Shown here: positions 8,749 through 19,713 of the stretch, one piece after another
Layout of the letters: each line of letters starts with the position of its first letter
How positions within the stretch are numbered: the stretch's first letter is position 1
Source of the DNA: Pseudomonas viridiflava
GTDB lineage: Bacteria > Pseudomonadota > Gammaproteobacteria > Pseudomonadales > Pseudomonadaceae
Direction: 5' to 3'
Length of the DNA stretch: 64,000 nucleotides
Assembly: GCF_900585905.1 (NCBI RefSeq)
Contig: NZ_UTVH01000001.1
Span: 558,001-622,000, forward strand
The notes under the pieces: model-generated
Seen by the model: only the letters and a program-made list of their open reading frames with translations
The model's database searches: none
Told to the model about the DNA's origin: nothing
Position numbers and translations under genes: made by a program

Positions 8749-9633
8749 TCAGGCGTCTTTGCCCTGGACGAAGCCCGAGCCCAGATCCGCACCCGTGATC
8801 GGATTGGCTTCCGGGTCAGACTGGAGTCGGGTTTTCATCTGCATCAGTACTTTTTCATCATCAGCAGGCAGCTTCACTGAAGCGCTGCCGTCACCGCCAT
8901 CAACCGCCGGTTGTGGCGTCTCGACATATTCCCACTCGTCGCCTTCGTTCCATGGGCCGCGCATATCCGGCTCGCCGCTGGACATGTTGAAGTACACGTT
9001 GGTGAAGTCCGGCATGCCTGGCAGTTTGCCCTGCGGGAAGTTCGGCTGGATGGAGTGCAGTGCTTTTTCGAACGACTTCTGGTGCGCGATCTCGCGGGTC
9101 ATCAAAAAGCCCAGGGCTTCTTTGACACCTGGATCATCGGTCACATTCATCAGGCGCTCGTAGACAATCTTGGCGCGTGCTTCGGCCGCAATGTTGGAGC
9201 GGAAGTCTGCGGTAGGCTCGCCAATGGTGTCGATATACGCAGCAGTCCATGGCACACCGGCTGAATTCACCAGTGGCGCGCCGCCACCGTACAGCAGGCT
9301 GGTGATGTGCGAATCGTTGCCATCGCCGTTGATCGCGCGATACAGGTCGGCTTCCGACTGGACAGCTTCCGCCAGCTGGCCTTTGCCGCCACGGTTGAGC
9401 ATGCAGATGATCGAGCCAATGATTTCAAGGTGGCTCAGCTCTTCCGTCGCGATGTCCATCAACAGGTCTTTGCGGCCTGGATCTTCTTCAGCCAGCGCCT
9501 GAGTGAAGTAACGTGCTGCAGCGGCAAGTTCACCCTGCGCGCCACCGAATTGCTCCAGCAGAAGATTGGCCAACCCTGGGTTAGGTTGGGCTACACGTAC
9601 GGTGTATTGCAAACGACGGTTATGCATAAACAT
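8749..9633 (-). CDS. manganese (non-heme) catalase
   Basis: A 294-residue ferritin-like protein that disproportionates hydrogen peroxide at a di-manganese centre. The expected ligands are visible: Glu35 (GAQGELAAA), Glu65 and His68 (ATEELSHLE), Glu151 (IAAEARAKIVYE) and His184 (REIAHQKSF). The C-terminal 70 residues (WEYVETPQPAVDGG...) are the extended tail usual in bacterial Mn-catalases. GAGGAAGC precedes the ATG. No signal peptide is present, so it is cytoplasmic. The gene is a general-stress type peroxide defence and is followed by a small co-directional ORF. Confidence 0.94.
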   Translation of the reverse strand: MFMHNRRLQYTVRVAQPNPGLANLLLEQFGGAQGELAAAARYFTQALAEEDPGRKDLLMDIATEELSHLEIIGSIICMLNRGGKGQLAEAVQSEADLYRAINGDGNDSHITSLLYGGGAPLVNSAGVPWTAAYIDTIGEPTADFRSNIAAEARAKIVYERLMNVTDDPGVKEALGFLMTREIAHQKSFEKALHSIQPNFPQGKLPGMPDFTNVYFNMSSGEPDMRGPWNEGDEWEYVETPQPAVDGGDGSASVKLPADDEKVLMQMKTRLQSDPEANPITGADLGSGFVQGKDA

Positions 9634-9853
9634 GTTTTGCTTCCTCGTCTTCTTTGGGCCAACACGCTATCGTGATCATCTCGGCGACCACAGTAAGAAG
9701 AGCGGGCGAGCATAAGTGCCGTTCAGGAAACGTGACGAGTGGTCTTAAACCTTTGAGTAAGCCATTCGGGCGAGTGCTTCAGTACTGGGACATGCATTCG
9801 CAAGGGTGGTGATTGGCACGGTTGCGTCACCGTGGGCCGTATGCAGGTTTATC

Positions 9854-9920
9854 TGTAGGAGCAAGCTTGCTGGCGGAGGCGTCAGGTCGTGTGCTGATGA
9901 CGCTTCGCTAGCAAGCCGGT
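9854..9920. repeat. degenerate REP pair, family A
   Basis: TGTAGGAGCAAGCTTGCTGGCGG on the left and an imperfect inverted half (CGCTAGCAAGCCGGT) on the right. It lies in the 315-bp spacer between the Mn-catalase and the membrane-protein gene; I see no gene in the rest of that spacer. Confidence 0.7.
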
Positions 9921-9948
9921 TCATTGATCACTGCGTGGAATGGGTCGA

Positions 9949-11217
9949 TTACAACGGTCGCTGGAACAGGCAGGTCCTGCTGTTCTCTATTTTCTGCGGT
10001 GGTCGCGTGGGCTTTGGTACTGATGTGCAGCTGTTCTCTTGTGCAGGTAGCGACGTGTTGGCGACTACATCCCTGCGTGGCGAGGCGGGTTTCACCTTTG
10101 CCACCGACGTCGGCCAGCACTTGTCAGCGTAGTCAGCGATTCGCTTCAATTGCACGCCAGCATAGCGACCTGGACACAAGAGCAGTACATCGCCAAAGCG
10201 ATACTGCTGAAATGCCTTGATGGTGTAAAACTTGTCATCCCCGTCAATTTTTGACACTTTCCACAACGCCGGATCAAACGTCGCAGTGGGATAGTCTCCC
10301 TTGTCGATGATATAGGGCAGGGCTCGGTTGTCGCGCAGTTTCATCATGTTCCCGCCGGCAAATACCCAGATATCCAATAACGCAGGGAGCATAAAAATAC
10401 TGAGTAGAAACACACCGGCCAATACCTGTCCAGCGGTGGCCAGGCGCTTTATCAGCGTACCAGGCATGGTATAAAACGCGGTGACCGGCAACATCGAAAA
10501 AAACATGAAGACCATGCAGATGCCGATGAATTTCAGTGCCTCATTTTCGGTTTCGCTGCCGCGCCAGGCGCCCAGGGAGACTTCAGTGGGGAACACGCCC
10601 GTCATCGCCGTGAAACCCAGGAATATGCCCGCGACCAATACTTTCATGGTCGCGTAAACCTTGCGTCGCCAAGGCTTGATCGGTCCCGGACCGAGGCTGA
10701 TGAAGCGGCTTCTGACATCATCATTCCCTGCAAGCGCCCACGTCGCGAGTGCGGTGGATAACAGGCATGCGCCGGTAAAAACCAGCCATGGCGGCGCACT
10801 CAGATCATAAGTGGACGCCAGCATAAACCCGCCCAGCAGGACGAATCCGATCAGCACCACCGGCATCAAGCGTTTGGCGAGTACCACTTCGTCGTCACGT
10901 TTTGCAGTAACGAGGGACATACACAATAAAAGTGAGAAGGAAGGGACAGCCGTCAGTAGCAGAATAACCATCAGGCCAAAGCTCGCGAAGAGCAGCCACA
11001 CCAACAGGTTGGGCACGTCGCCGAGCGAAGCCACCAGTAATTGCGGATGGCCAATGGTCCACAGGTATTTGCTGAGCAGGATGATGGACATCACGGTGGC
11101 GACCGGCACAACCCACCACTTGCCTTCGCTGACAAGTTTCAGTAATCGTTGCTGGAACGAGGAGTCTTCGGTGGATTGCAGAGGTAGAGCGCTGGTTTCA
11201 GGGTTGGGCAGGGACAA
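9949..11217 (-). CDS. unrecognised integral membrane protein
   Basis: A 422-residue protein with about eight hydrophobic segments in residues 35-290 (for example WVVPVATVMSIILL, NLLVWLLFASFGLMVILLLTA, LMPVVLIGFVLLGGFML). A soluble domain of about 110 residues follows (YIIDKGDYPTATFDPALWKV...). The last about 50 residues are Pro/Ser/Arg-rich and of poor composition, so the original C-terminus may have been extended by loss of a stop. I cannot assign a function. It is monocistronic with no informative neighbours. Confidence 0.75.
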   Translation of the reverse strand: MSLPNPETSALPLQSTEDSSFQQRLLKLVSEGKWWVVPVATVMSIILLSKYLWTIGHPQLLVASLGDVPNLLVWLLFASFGLMVILLLTAVPSFSLLLCMSLVTAKRDDEVVLAKRLMPVVLIGFVLLGGFMLASTYDLSAPPWLVFTGACLLSTALATWALAGNDDVRSRFISLGPGPIKPWRRKVYATMKVLVAGIFLGFTAMTGVFPTEVSLGAWRGSETENEALKFIGICMVFMFFSMLPVTAFYTMPGTLIKRLATAGQVLAGVFLLSIFMLPALLDIWVFAGGNMMKLRDNRALPYIIDKGDYPTATFDPALWKVSKIDGDDKFYTIKAFQQYRFGDVLLLCPGRYAGVQLKRIADYADKCWPTSVAKVKPASPRRDVVANTSLPAQENSCTSVPKPTRPPQKIENSRTCLFQRPL

Positions 11218-11334
11218 CGGACAAATCCTTTTTGGTGGTGGATGATTCGATCCTGAATCATGCAGTGCTGCAATCCTAAGTGTTCAGGTGAGCCGCGATG
11301 TCGCCCATGCGCCAGCGCTGCCCGAATCAGAGGC

Positions 11335-11366
11335 AAAAAAAACCGGCCTGTCGGCCGGTTTTTTTG
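11335..11366. terminator. bidirectional hairpin terminator
   Basis: A run of A, then AACCGGCC-TGTC-GGCCGGTT and a T-run. It is downstream of the tRNA-Leu on the minus strand and probably ends that transcript; nothing on the plus strand reads into it. Confidence 0.85.
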
Positions 11367-11404
11367 TCTTCAAACTGCATTGAGCAGCAGATTGAACTGT
11401 GTCG

Positions 11405-11489
11405 TGGTGCCCCGAGGGAGAATCGAACTCCCACTTCTTTCGAAAACGGATTTTGAATCCGCCGCGTCTACCAATTCCGCCATCAGGGC
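11405..11489 (-). tRNA. tRNA-Leu (anticodon CAA)
   Basis: An 85-nt cloverleaf on the minus strand beginning GCCCTGATGG and ending GGGGCACCA, with CCA encoded. The acceptor stem pairs GCCCTGA with TCGGGGC. The anticodon stem is GCGGA/TCCGT with loop TTCAAAA, giving anticodon CAA (reads UUG). The T-arm shows GTTCGATTC, and a long variable arm (class II) fits leucine. Confidence 0.96.
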
Positions 11490-11502
11490 TCAATGGCGGC
11501 GA

Positions 11503-11531
11503 AGTCTACAGACGGGTTTACCGTTGGTCAA
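11503..11531 (-). promoter_or_regulatory. promoter of tRNA-Leu
   Basis: On the minus strand TTGACC (11531-11526), a 17-bp spacer and TAGACT (11508-11503), ending 13 bp before the tRNA 5' end. It is close to the sigma-70 consensus. Confidence 0.75.
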
Positions 11532-11541
11532 TCACCTTTCA

Positions 11542-11570
11542 TGGTCAATTTTGTCTCTTTCCGCTAAACT
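11542..11570 (+). promoter_or_regulatory. possible promoter of queA-tgt
   Basis: TGGTCA (11542-11547), 17-bp spacer and TAAACT (11565-11570), 27 bp before the queA ATG. Each hexamer matches consensus at four of six positions, so this is a modest call. Confidence 0.35.
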
Positions 11571-11597
11571 TCGCGGCCCTGCTAGACGAACTCGATC

Positions 11598-13792
<2,195 letters not shown>

Positions 13793-13843
13793 GTCAGAAC
13801 CTGTTTTTCCGTCATTATTCTAATTATGCAACTGGAGTGTTAC

Positions 13844-14179
13844 ATGAGCTTTTTCATCTCTCCCGCTTTCGCGGATGCGGCTGCACCTGCTGCCGGCCCT
13901 ATGGGTGGCGGTTTCGAGTGGATCTTCCTGGTCGGTTTCCTGGTCATCTTCTATCTGATGATCTGGCGCCCACAGGCCAAGCGTGCCAAAGAGCAGAAAA
14001 ACCTGCTGGGCAACCTGCAGAAGGGCGACGAAGTTGTCACCACTGGCGGCATCGCCGGCAAGATCACCAAAGTGACGGATGATTTCGTGGTGATTGAAGT
14101 GTCCGACACGGTCGAGCTGAAAATGCAAAAAGGCGCAATCGCTGCAACGCTGCCTAAAGGCACTCTCAAAGCGATTTAA
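13844..14179 (+). CDS. yajC: preprotein translocase accessory subunit YajC
   Basis: A 111-residue single-span membrane protein: one helix (WIFLVGFLVIFYLMIW, about residues 27-42), then a small basic/beta domain beginning RPQAKRAKEQKNLLGNLQKGD. YajC associates with SecDF at the translocon. I use the ATG at 13844 (MSFFISPAFA), preceded by ACTGGAGTG. It lies between tgt and secD, the standard order. Confidence 0.96.
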   Translation: MSFFISPAFADAAAPAAGPMGGGFEWIFLVGFLVIFYLMIWRPQAKRAKEQKNLLGNLQKGDEVVTTGGIAGKITKVTDDFVVIEVSDTVELKMQKGAIAATLPKGTLKAI

Positions 14180-14204
14180 GATTTCAAGTCTTTTACCAAT
14201 CGAC

Positions 14205-14223
14205 GGGGCGCGCAAGGCGCCCC
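14205..14223 (+). other. GC-rich hairpin between yajC and secD
   Basis: GGGGCGC-GCAAG-GCGCCCC, a perfect 7-bp stem 21 bp before the secD start, without a T-run. It may act as an mRNA processing or translational element rather than a terminator. Confidence 0.5.
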
Positions 14224-14244
14224 GCGTTATAAGCGGGCGGCGTG

Positions 14245-16113
14245 ATGCTGAACAAATACCCTCTGTGGAAATACGTACTGATCCTGGCGGTGCTGGTGGT
14301 CGGTTTTATTTATTCCGCACCCAATCTCTATCCTGACGACGCGGCGATTCAAATTACCGGCGCGAGCACGGCCTTGCAGGTCGGTCAGGCTGATCTGGAA
14401 CGCGCGAGCAAGGCGCTTGTGGATTCCGGTATCGCGGTCAAGGCTTCTTCCCTGGCCGAGAATGGCAAAGGCGGTTTGTTGCGTCTGGGCAAACAGGAAG
14501 ATCAGCTGCCAGCCAAGGATGTCGTGCGCAAGGCGCTGGGTGACGATTACGTCGTGGCCCTGAACCTGGCCCCGACCACGCCGAACTGGCTGCGCAACCT
14601 GGGCGCCACGCCGATGAAGATGGGTCTTGACCTGTCCGGTGGCGTGCACTTCCTGCTGGAAGTGGACATGGACAAGGCGCTGGATGCGCGTCTGAAAGTC
14701 TACGAAGGCGAAGTCAAAAGTCTGTTGCGCAAGGAGAAAGTGCGCTATCGCAGCCTGCCGCAGCTCAATGGCGCCATTCAGCTGGGCTTCAGTGACGACG
14801 CCACTCGCGAAGAAGCACGCGCGCTGGTGCGCAAGACGTTCACCGATTTCGAAATCACGCCGACCGAGCTGAACGGCATTGCCGTACTTCGTCTGGCGAT
14901 GACCCCGGCCAAGATCAGCGAGATCCGCGATTACTCCATCAAGCAGAACCTGACCACGGTGCGTAACCGGGTCAACGAGCTGGGTGTTGCCGAGCCGCTG
15001 GTTCAGCGTCAGGGTGCCAACCGCATCGTGGTCGAGCTGCCGGGTGTGCAGGACACCGCCGAAGCCAAGCGAATTCTGGGCAAGACTGCCAACCTGGAGT
15101 TCCGTCTGGGTGCAGGGCCTGAAGACTCCAAAGCCACCAGCGAAATGTTCGAATTCCGCGAGGGTGGTCGTCCGGCTGCTGCCGTGGAGCGTGGCCTGAT
15201 CATCACCGGTGACCAGGTGACTGATGCCAAGGCCAGCTACGACGAACACGGTCGCCCGCAAGTGAACATCACTCTTGATGGTCATGGCGGCGAACTGATG
15301 AGCCGCGCCACGCGCAGCAACGTCGGGCGCAGCATGGCGGTAATCTTCATCGAGCAGAAGCCAACCACTACCTACAGCAAGCAGATGGTCAACGGCGTCG
15401 AAAAAGACGTGCCCGTGCAGACCTTCAAGGAAGAGAAGAAAATCATCAGCCTGGCGACCATTCAGTCGCCACTGGGCAGTCAGTTCCGGATCACCGGTCT
15501 GGATGGTCAGGGTGAGTCTTCCGAGCTGGCGCTGCTGTTACGCGCCGGTGGTCTGGCAGCTCCCATGTACTTCGCTGAAGAACGCACCATTGGCCCGAGC
15601 CTGGGTGCTGACAACATCACCAAGGGTATCGATGCGTCGCTGTGGGGCATGCTGTTCGTCTCGCTGTTCATCATCGCCATCTACCGCTTCTTCGGCCTGA
15701 TCGCGACGGTCGCGCTGGGGCTGAACATGGTCATGCTGCTGGCGTTGATGTCGCTGCTCAGTGCCACGCTGACGCTGCCGGGCATTGCCGGTATCGTGCT
15801 GACCATGGGCATGGCGGTGGACGCCAACGTGCTGATCTTCTCGCGGATCCGTGAGGAAATCGCCAATGGCATGTCGGTGCAGCGCGCCATTCATGAAGGT
15901 TTCGACCGCGCCTATACCGCGATTCTCGACGCCAACCTGACGACATTGCTGGTCGGCGGCATTCTCTTCGCCATGGGCACTGGCCCGGTGAAGGGTTTTG
16001 CGGTGACGATGTCGCTCGGGATCTTTACCTCGATGTTCACGGCCATCATGGTGACCCGCGCAATGGTCAACCTGATCTACGGCGGGCGTGACTTCAAGAA
16101 GTTGTGGATTTAA
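14245..16113 (+). CDS. secD: protein translocase subunit SecD
   Basis: A 622-residue RND-like inner-membrane protein that uses the proton gradient to help pull substrates through SecYEG. One N-terminal helix (WKYVLILAVLVVGFIY) is followed by a large periplasmic P1 domain. Markers are MGLDLSGGVHFLLEVDMDKA (near residue 128, split by the family pattern) and, in the C-terminal five-helix bundle, GMAVDANVLIFSRIREE. The ATG at 14245 is preceded by an in-frame GTG at 14242; either could start it. secF follows 9 bp later. Confidence 0.97.
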   Translation: MLNKYPLWKYVLILAVLVVGFIYSAPNLYPDDAAIQITGASTALQVGQADLERASKALVDSGIAVKASSLAENGKGGLLRLGKQEDQLPAKDVVRKALGDDYVVALNLAPTTPNWLRNLGATPMKMGLDLSGGVHFLLEVDMDKALDARLKVYEGEVKSLLRKEKVRYRSLPQLNGAIQLGFSDDATREEARALVRKTFTDFEITPTELNGIAVLRLAMTPAKISEIRDYSIKQNLTTVRNRVNELGVAEPLVQRQGANRIVVELPGVQDTAEAKRILGKTANLEFRLGAGPEDSKATSEMFEFREGGRPAAAVERGLIITGDQVTDAKASYDEHGRPQVNITLDGHGGELMSRATRSNVGRSMAVIFIEQKPTTTYSKQMVNGVEKDVPVQTFKEEKKIISLATIQSPLGSQFRITGLDGQGESSELALLLRAGGLAAPMYFAEERTIGPSLGADNITKGIDASLWGMLFVSLFIIAIYRFFGLIATVALGLNMVMLLALMSLLSATLTLPGIAGIVLTMGMAVDANVLIFSRIREEIANGMSVQRAIHEGFDRAYTAILDANLTTLLVGGILFAMGTGPVKGFAVTMSLGIFTSMFTAIMVTRAMVNLIYGGRDFKKLWI

Positions 16114-16122
16114 GGGGCTGCC

Positions 16123-17034
16123 ATGTTACGTACCATAAACTTCATGGGCGTGCGCAATGTTGCGTTCGCCGTCACCATGCTCCTTACCGTGCTGGCGCTG
16201 TTCAGCTGGTTCAGTAAAGGGCTCAACTACGGTCTGGATTTCACCGGCGGTACGCTGATCGAGCTGACTTACGAGCGTCCTGCCGATCTGGGCAAGGTGC
16301 GTGACGAGCTGGTCAGGTCCGGCTACCACGATGCAGTGGTGCAGAGCTTCGGCGCGACCACCGATCTGCTGGTGCGGATGCCGGGCGAAGACCCGCAGCT
16401 GGGTACTCAGGTAGCGGACGCGCTGCGCAAGGCGGGCACCGATAACCCGGCGACCGTCAAACGCGTCGAGTTCGTTGGCCCGCAAGTGGGTGAAGAGCTG
16501 CGCGACCAGGGCGGTCTGGGCATGCTCATGGCTCTGGCGGGTGTATTGATCTACCTGGCGTTCCGCTTCCAGTGGAAGTTCGCGGTAGGGGCGATCGTGT
16601 CCCTGATCCACGACGTGGTCGTGACCATGGGTATCCTGTCGTTCTTCCAGATCACCTTCGACCTGACGGTGCTGGCGGCGGTACTGGCGATCATCGGTTA
16701 CTCGCTCAACGACACTATCGTGGTATTCGACCGCGTGCGGGAAAACTTCCGCCTGCTGCGCAAAGCCACGCTGATCGAGAACATCAACATCTCCACCACC
16801 CAGACATTGCTGCGTACGATCGCCACATCGGTGTCGACCTTGCTCGCAATCGTCGCGTTGTGGGTGTTTGGCGGTGACAGCCTGGAAGGGTTCTCCATCG
16901 CGCTGTTCATCGGCGTCCTGGCGGGCACTTACTCATCGATCTACATCGCCAACGTGGTGCTGATCTGGCTGAATCTGACCACTGAAGACCTGATTCCACC
17001 GGTTGCCACCGAGAAGGTCGATGATCTTCCCTGA
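16123..17034 (+). CDS. secF: protein translocase subunit SecF
   Basis: A 303-residue partner of SecD with six predicted membrane helices. LNYGLDFTGGTLIEL near residue 34 and the D-x-x-V-V...IIGYSLNDTIVVFDRVREN block in the second half are family signatures. GGGGCTGCC precedes the ATG. The operon ends at the terminator at 17058. Confidence 0.97.
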   Translation: MLRTINFMGVRNVAFAVTMLLTVLALFSWFSKGLNYGLDFTGGTLIELTYERPADLGKVRDELVRSGYHDAVVQSFGATTDLLVRMPGEDPQLGTQVADALRKAGTDNPATVKRVEFVGPQVGEELRDQGGLGMLMALAGVLIYLAFRFQWKFAVGAIVSLIHDVVVTMGILSFFQITFDLTVLAAVLAIIGYSLNDTIVVFDRVRENFRLLRKATLIENINISTTQTLLRTIATSVSTLLAIVALWVFGGDSLEGFSIALFIGVLAGTYSSIYIANVVLIWLNLTTEDLIPPVATEKVDDLP

Positions 17035-17057
17035 TCGCTGACACACCGCGCAGCACC

Positions 17058-17092
17058 AAAAGGGCACAAGTTCTGAACTCGTGCCCTTTTTT
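17058..17092 (+). terminator. terminator after secDF
   Basis: AAAAGGGCACAAG paired with the downstream CTCGTGCCCTTTT arm and followed by T-rich sequence; this ends the yajC-secD-secF transcript. Confidence 0.88.
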
Positions 17093-17190
17093 GTGCTCCA
17101 AGGTTTGGGTGTGTAAACCTGGCTGCGGCCTCAAGGCGAGCGACCCAGTACTGCGTAGGAAACTACGTTTGAGATGGTCAGGAGGTTCAC

Positions 17191-17733
17191 GTGAACAAAT
17201 CGTTGCTTGTTGGTGCTGTACTGGGCGCTGCCGTTGTCACGGCTGGCGGTGCTGTTGCCACCTACAGCCTCGTTAAAAGCGGCCCGGAATATGCGGACGT
17301 ACTGGCGGTCGAGCCAGTCAAACAGCAAATCAAGACGCCGCGTGAAGTCTGCAAGGATGTCACCGTGACCAAGCGTGCTCCGGTCAAGGATGAGCATCAG
17401 ATCGTCGGCAGCGTCATTGGCGCAGTGGCGGGCGGTTTGCTGGGTAATCAGGTCGGCGGCGGTAACGGCAAGAAAATCGCCACCGTGGCAGGTGCAGTCG
17501 GCGGTGGTTATGCCGGTAACAAGGTGCAGGAAGGTATGCAGAACCGTGATACCTATTCCACCACTGAAACCCGCTGCAATACCGTCAACGACATCAGCGA
17601 CAAAGTCGTAGGTTACAACGTCAAGTACAAGCTCAACGACAAGGTCGGTCAGGTGCGTATGGATCGTGATCCAGGCGGCCAGATCCCGGTCAACAAGGAA
17701 GGCCAGCTGATTCTGGGTCAAAACCAGCAATAA
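17191..17733 (+). CDS. glycine-zipper 2TM domain protein
   Basis: A 180-residue exported protein. It starts at a GTG preceded by CAGGAGG with five bases of spacing. Residues 1-25 form a hydrophobic signal or anchor (LLVGAVLGAAVVTAGGAVATY). Residues about 72-110 hold the glycine zipper (IVGSVIGAVAGGLLGNQVGG, then TVAGAVGGGYAGNKVQEGM) seen in SlyB/OsmB-like outer-membrane proteins. There is no lipobox Cys, so it is probably anchored or periplasmic rather than lipidated. Function is envelope-related but otherwise unknown. Confidence 0.85.
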   Translation: MNKSLLVGAVLGAAVVTAGGAVATYSLVKSGPEYADVLAVEPVKQQIKTPREVCKDVTVTKRAPVKDEHQIVGSVIGAVAGGLLGNQVGGGNGKKIATVAGAVGGGYAGNKVQEGMQNRDTYSTTETRCNTVNDISDKVVGYNVKYKLNDKVGQVRMDRDPGGQIPVNKEGQLILGQNQQ

Positions 17734-17750
17734 GTGCTCAGCGCCTTATG

Positions 17751-17778
17751 AAAAAGCACCCTGATGGGTGCTTTTTCT
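17751..17778 (+). terminator. terminator after the glycine-zipper gene
   Basis: AAAAAGCACC-CTGAT-GGGTGCTTTTT hairpin with T-tail. Confidence 0.9.
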
Positions 17779-17793
17779 GTTTCTGCGGGCATG

Positions 17794-17819
17794 AAAAAAC
17801 CGGCGATTGCCGGTTTTTT
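17794..17819 (-). terminator. terminator serving suhB (minus strand)
   Basis: AAAAAACCGGC-GATT-GCCGGTTTTTT, symmetrical and 13 bp past the suhB stop. With the adjacent hairpin it insulates two convergent genes. Confidence 0.88.
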
Positions 17820-17831
17820 CGTAGGCCTTGA

Positions 17832-18647
17832 TTAACGCTTCATCGACGCTGGCAGGTGCGGCGCGATGGAGGTCAGTACGGCTTTGAAGCATTTGGTGTT
17901 GCCCGCGACGATGTGGCCTTTGTCGAGGAATTCATGGCCACCGGTGAAATCGCTGACCAGGCCGCCTGCTTCCTGAATCAGCAGGGCGCCTGCAGCCATG
18001 TCCCACTCGGACAGACCTGATTCCCAGAACGCGTCGAAACGGCCGGCTGCGACGTAGGCCAGATCCAGGCTGGCGGCACCGGCGCGGCGGATGCCGGCGG
18101 TCTGGCCGACCAGGCTGCGGAACATGCCCAGGTAGTTTTCCAGGTTGTCCATCTGGTTGTCGCGGAACGGGAAGCCGGTGCCGAGCAGGGCGCCTTCAAG
18201 GCTGGTGCGCGGGCTGACACGCATGCGACGGCCGTTAAGCTGCGCACCGCCGCCAGCGCTGGCGGTGAATTCTTCCTGACGAACCGGATCGAGAACCACG
18301 GCGTGGGCCAGACGACCCTTGTGCTTGCAGGCAATGCTGACAGCGAAATGCGGGACGCCGCGGACGAAGTTGGTGGTGCCGTCCAGTGGATCGATGATCC
18401 ACAGGTAGTCAGCGCCTTCGCCGCTGCCTTCATGCATGCCGCTTTCTTCGCCAAGGATGCCGTGGGTTGGATAGGCCTTGCGCAGGGCCGTGATGATCAC
18501 CTGCTCGGCGGCGCGATCGATTTCGCTGACGTAATCCTTGGCGCCTTTTTCATCGACCTTGATGGTATCCAGGCGCTCGATGGAGCGGAAGATCAATTCG
18601 CTGGCGCTGCGGGCGGCGCGCAGCGCGATATTCAGCATGGGCTGCAT
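17832..18647 (-). CDS. suhB: inositol-1-monophosphatase family protein
   Basis: A 271-residue Mg-dependent phosphatase. The catalytic motifs are GEES at residues 66-69, IDPLDGTTNF at 85-94 and SEWDMAAGALL near 216. SuhB hydrolyses inositol phosphates and in gammaproteobacteria also joins rRNA antitermination complexes; in Pseudomonas it affects virulence regulation. It is divergent from trmJ, and the order suhB/trmJ/cysE/iscR is typical. Confidence 0.95.
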   Translation of the reverse strand: MQPMLNIALRAARSASELIFRSIERLDTIKVDEKGAKDYVSEIDRAAEQVIITALRKAYPTHGILGEESGMHEGSGEGADYLWIIDPLDGTTNFVRGVPHFAVSIACKHKGRLAHAVVLDPVRQEEFTASAGGGAQLNGRRMRVSPRTSLEGALLGTGFPFRDNQMDNLENYLGMFRSLVGQTAGIRRAGAASLDLAYVAAGRFDAFWESGLSEWDMAAGALLIQEAGGLVSDFTGGHEFLDKGHIVAGNTKCFKAVLTSIAPHLPASMKR

Positions 18648-18731
18648 GGACGTTTCACCTAGGTCGTTAAAGAAAGCCGAACATTGTATTGGCAGTCAGC
18701 GAATTTTTCCAGCGCGGTGTTCGTTCATCCT

Positions 18732-18822
18732 GTGGGACCGGCTTTAGCCGGGAAGAGGGCGGTACAGTCACCACAAATGATGTGTGAGAAATATCGCCTG
18801 CCCGGCTGAAGCCGGTCCCGCA
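18732..18822. repeat. REP/BIME pair, family B
   Basis: GTGGGACCGGCTTTAGCCGG and its inverted partner CCCGGCTGAAGCCGGTCCCG, separated by about 50 bp, in the divergent suhB-trmJ spacer. Being between two divergent promoters is unusual for REPs, which are more often beyond gene ends. Confidence 0.88.
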
Positions 18823-18927
18823 GCCTATCCCGCGTCGGCTTGCAGGCAGCTGGTCTGAAGCCTGCCGCAACCGCGCATGGCGTTCGCCCGGGTGGTTCTG
18901 TAAGATTTCAGCCCCTTCTTTCTATCT

Positions 18928-19713
18928 GTGAGCGCCCCAGTGCTGCAAAATATTCGTGTTGTCCTGGTCGGCACCAGTCATCCCGGCAATATCGGGGGCG
19001 CTGCTCGTGCCATGAAAAACATGGGGCTTTCGCGCCTGGTACTCGTTGATCCGCAGTTTTTTCCGCACCATGAGGCCGATGCGCGAGCCTCCGGCGCTGG
19101 CGATATCCTGGAAAACGCCATCGTCGTGCCGACGCTCGAAGATGCGCTGGTGGGCTGCAATCTGGTACTCGGCACCAGCGCCCGCGACCGACGCATCCCC
19201 TGGCCTCTGCTCGATCCGCGCGAATCAGGCGTGATGGCGGCCGAGCAGGCGCAGCAGGGGGCTGAGGTGGCGCTGGTGTTCGGTCGCGAATACGCGGGCC
19301 TGACCAATGAAGAGCTGCAGCGCTGTCACTACCATGTGCATATCCCTTCGGACCCGGCGTTCAGCTCGCTGAACCTGGCGGCGGCAGTGCAGGTGCTCAG
19401 CTATGAGGTGCGCATGTCCTGGCTGGCCATGCAGGGGGAGCCAAGCAAGGTGGAAAAATACGAAGTCACCTCTGTGCGCAGTGCCGATCTGGCCACCATG
19501 GATGAAATGGAAGGTTTTTACGGCCACCTTGAGGCAACGCTGGTGACTATCGGTTTTCTCAACCCGGAACAGCCTCGCCATCTGATGGCGCGGCTGCGCC
19601 GCCTGTACGGGCGCAGTGAAGTCAATCGCTCCGAGATCAGCATTCTGCGGGGCATCCTCACGGAAACCCAGAAGGCCGCGCGTGGCGAACCCTACAAACG
19701 CAAGGAGCAATAA
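18928..19713 (+). CDS. trmJ: tRNA (cytidine/uridine-2'-O-)-methyltransferase TrmJ
   Basis: A 261-residue SPOUT methyltransferase that modifies ribose at position 32 of tRNAs. The N-terminus has [23 protein letters not shown] split by family pattern, [11 protein letters not shown] near residue 85, and the knot region [16 protein letters not shown]...[12 protein letters not shown]. The start is the GTG at 18928; no strong ribosome site is visible. Its stop overlaps the cysE ATG by one base. Confidence 0.94.
   Translation: MSAPVLQNIRVVLVGTSHPGNIGGAARAMKNMGLSRLVLVDPQFFPHHEADARASGAGDILENAIVVPTLEDALVGCNLVLGTSARDRRIPWPLLDPRESGVMAAEQAQQGAEVALVFGREYAGLTNEELQRCHYHVHIPSDPAFSSLNLAAAVQVLSYEVRMSWLAMQGEPSKVEKYEVTSVRSADLATMDEMEGFYGHLEATLVTIGFLNPEQPRHLMARLRRLYGRSEVNRSEISILRGILTETQKAARGEPYKRKEQ

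Noticed and set aside
11405..11489. tRNA-Leu as an attachment site for an island
   Set aside because: No integrase, no displaced tRNA 3' copy and no composition change is visible beside it.
14205..14223. Terminator between yajC and secD
   Set aside because: The stem is strong, but there is no T-run, and yajC-secD-secF are normally one operon, so I list it only as a hairpin.
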